In this document: in pieces, positions 20,560 through 21,974 of the stretch
Position numbering within the stretch: the first letter of the stretch is position 1
Layout of the letters: each line of letters begins with the position of its first letter
Program-made: the position numbers and the translations under genes
Notes under the pieces: model-generated
Databases searched by the model: none
What the model was told of the DNA's origin: nothing
Seen by the model: only the letters and a program-made list of their open reading frames with translations
DNA from: Trachelipus rathkii
Taxonomy: Eukaryota > Arthropoda > Malacostraca > Isopoda > Trachelipodidae
Assembly (NCBI GenBank): GCA_015478945.1
Contig: JABUQX010038784.1
Coordinates: 17,501-39,474, forward strand
DNA length: 21,974 nt
Direction of reading: 5' to 3'

Positions 20560-21150
20560 TAAATAGAATATATAGTCTGATTTAAATGATTAAAGATTAA
20601 CATTATATTATTGATAAATATTATAATGTAATAAATATAGCTATTATATATATAGTAAAGAACACGATATATACTGGATATATATATACTATTATTATAA
20701 ATATACCTATATTATACTATATATTATACTATTACTATATTTAAAACCAATGAGGATTATTATTAATAGCTAGTATATAATACTATACTATATAATACGT
20801 ATAATATATAACTATACTATACTATATATATACTATACTATATATATATATATATATAACTATTATATATATAATATTCATCACATAATTCTTCTGTTCT
20901 ATTTATTCATACTCACCCTTCATAATCATTCTCCCTTTTTCCTTGATTACATTACATAGAGATATAACCTATTTAGTTATACTATATTACATAGATAATT
21001 ATATCATATATATTATACTATATAGATACTAAATAGGTACATATATACCTAATATTAATAATAATAATATAGCCTTATACGAATATATATAACTATCTAT
21101 CTACTACATACACATCTATCAAAGTATTATACACATATATATAGATATAG
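20560..21150. repeat. Degenerate TA tract with unique insert
   Basis: TA, TAC and ACTA units, more regular around 20815-20870, with a mixed pyrimidine-rich piece near 20880-20960. No gene. Confidence 0.85.
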
Positions 21151-21153
21151 GTT

Positions 21154-21180
21154 GAGAGAGAGAGAGGCGCGAAGAGAGAA
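21154..21180 (+). repeat. Short (GA)n microsatellite
   Basis: GA run with one GCGC interruption. Confidence 0.9.
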
Positions 21181-21335
21181 AGCGATGCAAATGGTCTAAA
21201 GGCCGCGTGCTAAATTTTATGTATGCCTAAGAATTCTTCCGTATTTCGATTCAAAAACGTGCTCACAACTTGCAGCAGACAAAGCGGACGGCAGCCCACA
21301 CGTCGCCAACAGAACAAACCCAAACAACGACAACA
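21181..21335. other. Unique spacer
   Basis: About 150 bases of balanced sequence ending in CAA/AAC-rich words that grade into the (TAA)n tract. No gene recognised. Confidence 0.5.
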
Positions 21336-21974
21336 ACAAGCAATTATATAAAAATAATAATAAATAAATAATAATAATAATAAAATAAAAGTAAGTTAAT
21401 TTATTAATATTAAATGAAATTCAATAGATAAATAATAATAAATAATCACATAATAATAATATATAATAATAATAACTAAACTAATAATAATAATAAATCA
21501 CATAATTAATAAATAATTAATAACTAAATAATAATTCAACAGCTAAATCTCTAATAATAATAAAAATTATATAATAATAATAATAAAAATAATAGTATAA
21601 TAATAATAATGCAATAATAATGAATTAATAATAATCAAAACAAACAGAATTAAAATAATAAATAATAATCAAAACAACAACAATAATAATAATAATAATA
21701 ATTAATTAATAATTAATAATAACTAATAATATCAATCAAATTAAAAATTATAATCTAAAATAAAATTATATATAATTAATAAGATGATAAATATATAGTC
21801 AATAATCACTAATAATAATACTAATAATAATAATAGATAATCAAATAATTAACAATGAAATAATAATAATAATAATTAATTAATAACTCAACCTCTTTAA
21901 TGAATAATATAAATAATAATAAAATAATAATAGATAATAATAATCAAACTAATAATAATAATCAATCAATAATA
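21336..21974. repeat. Long (TAA)n-type microsatellite, runs off the window
   Basis: More than 600 bases of TAA/AATA/AAT units with scattered C and G substitutions, still continuing at the window end. Confidence 0.95.

Overview
The window looks like nuclear, non-coding DNA from an animal. It is very AT-rich, roughly half of it is simple-sequence repeat ((AT)n, degenerate TA/TAC tracts, (TAA)n/(TTA)n, (GA)n, (CT)n, (GT)n), it has no long intact reading frames or bacterial-style gene packing, and it carries a decayed Penelope-like retroelement (PLE). This microsatellite density together with a PLE is typical of decapod crustacean genomes, penaeid shrimps especially. That assignment is an inference; no sequence here names the species. 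Some degeneracy of the TA tracts may be read or assembly error.

Layout. 1-2140: (AT)n tracts between short unique pieces, a ~75-bp dispersed repeat present twice, and a ~50-bp direct repeat at 104-bp spacing. 2140-5290: a diverged tandem (satellite-like) array of about 306-311 bp per unit, G/T-rich and C-poor, interrupted around 3380-3830. 5340-5700: a second tandem array of ~120-145 bp units. 5990-7070: a polypyrimidine tract, then a relatively GC-rich island full of palindromes and hairpins, ending in A13. 7080-9640: TA tracts, an oppositely oriented pair of trinucleotide blocks ((TAA)n then (TTA)n) and an odd C-run/G-run block. 9646-11310: small unique islands among TA tracts.

11316-14325 is the most informative part. 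It holds two PLE fragments in opposite orientation, 5' sides facing each other. The right, plus-strand copy (about 12250-14000) keeps recognisable reverse-transcriptase motifs (FYCVPKTHK, VRPI, LDVTFLFTSVPV, a GLP box and a decayed YVDD), then a connector and a trace of the GIY-YIG endonuclease, all broken by frameshifts and stops. The left, minus-strand copy (12091 down to 11316) covers only the connector, endonuclease and 3' non-coding end. The outer ~500-600 bp of the two copies form long colinear inverted arms, and each outer end carries a hammerhead-ribozyme-like core remnant, as expected for PLE terminal regions.

14326-21974: more TA tracts, (TAA)n at 15140-15350 and from 21336 to the window end, a short unassigned coding-like segment on the minus strand (16523-16678), a polypurine tract, a degenerate ~65-bp periodic array (19060-19560), and (GA)n and (CT)n tracts. 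I found no intact protein-coding gene, rRNA, tRNA or CRISPR array. The only recognisable gene functions are the retroelement's, and they are dead.
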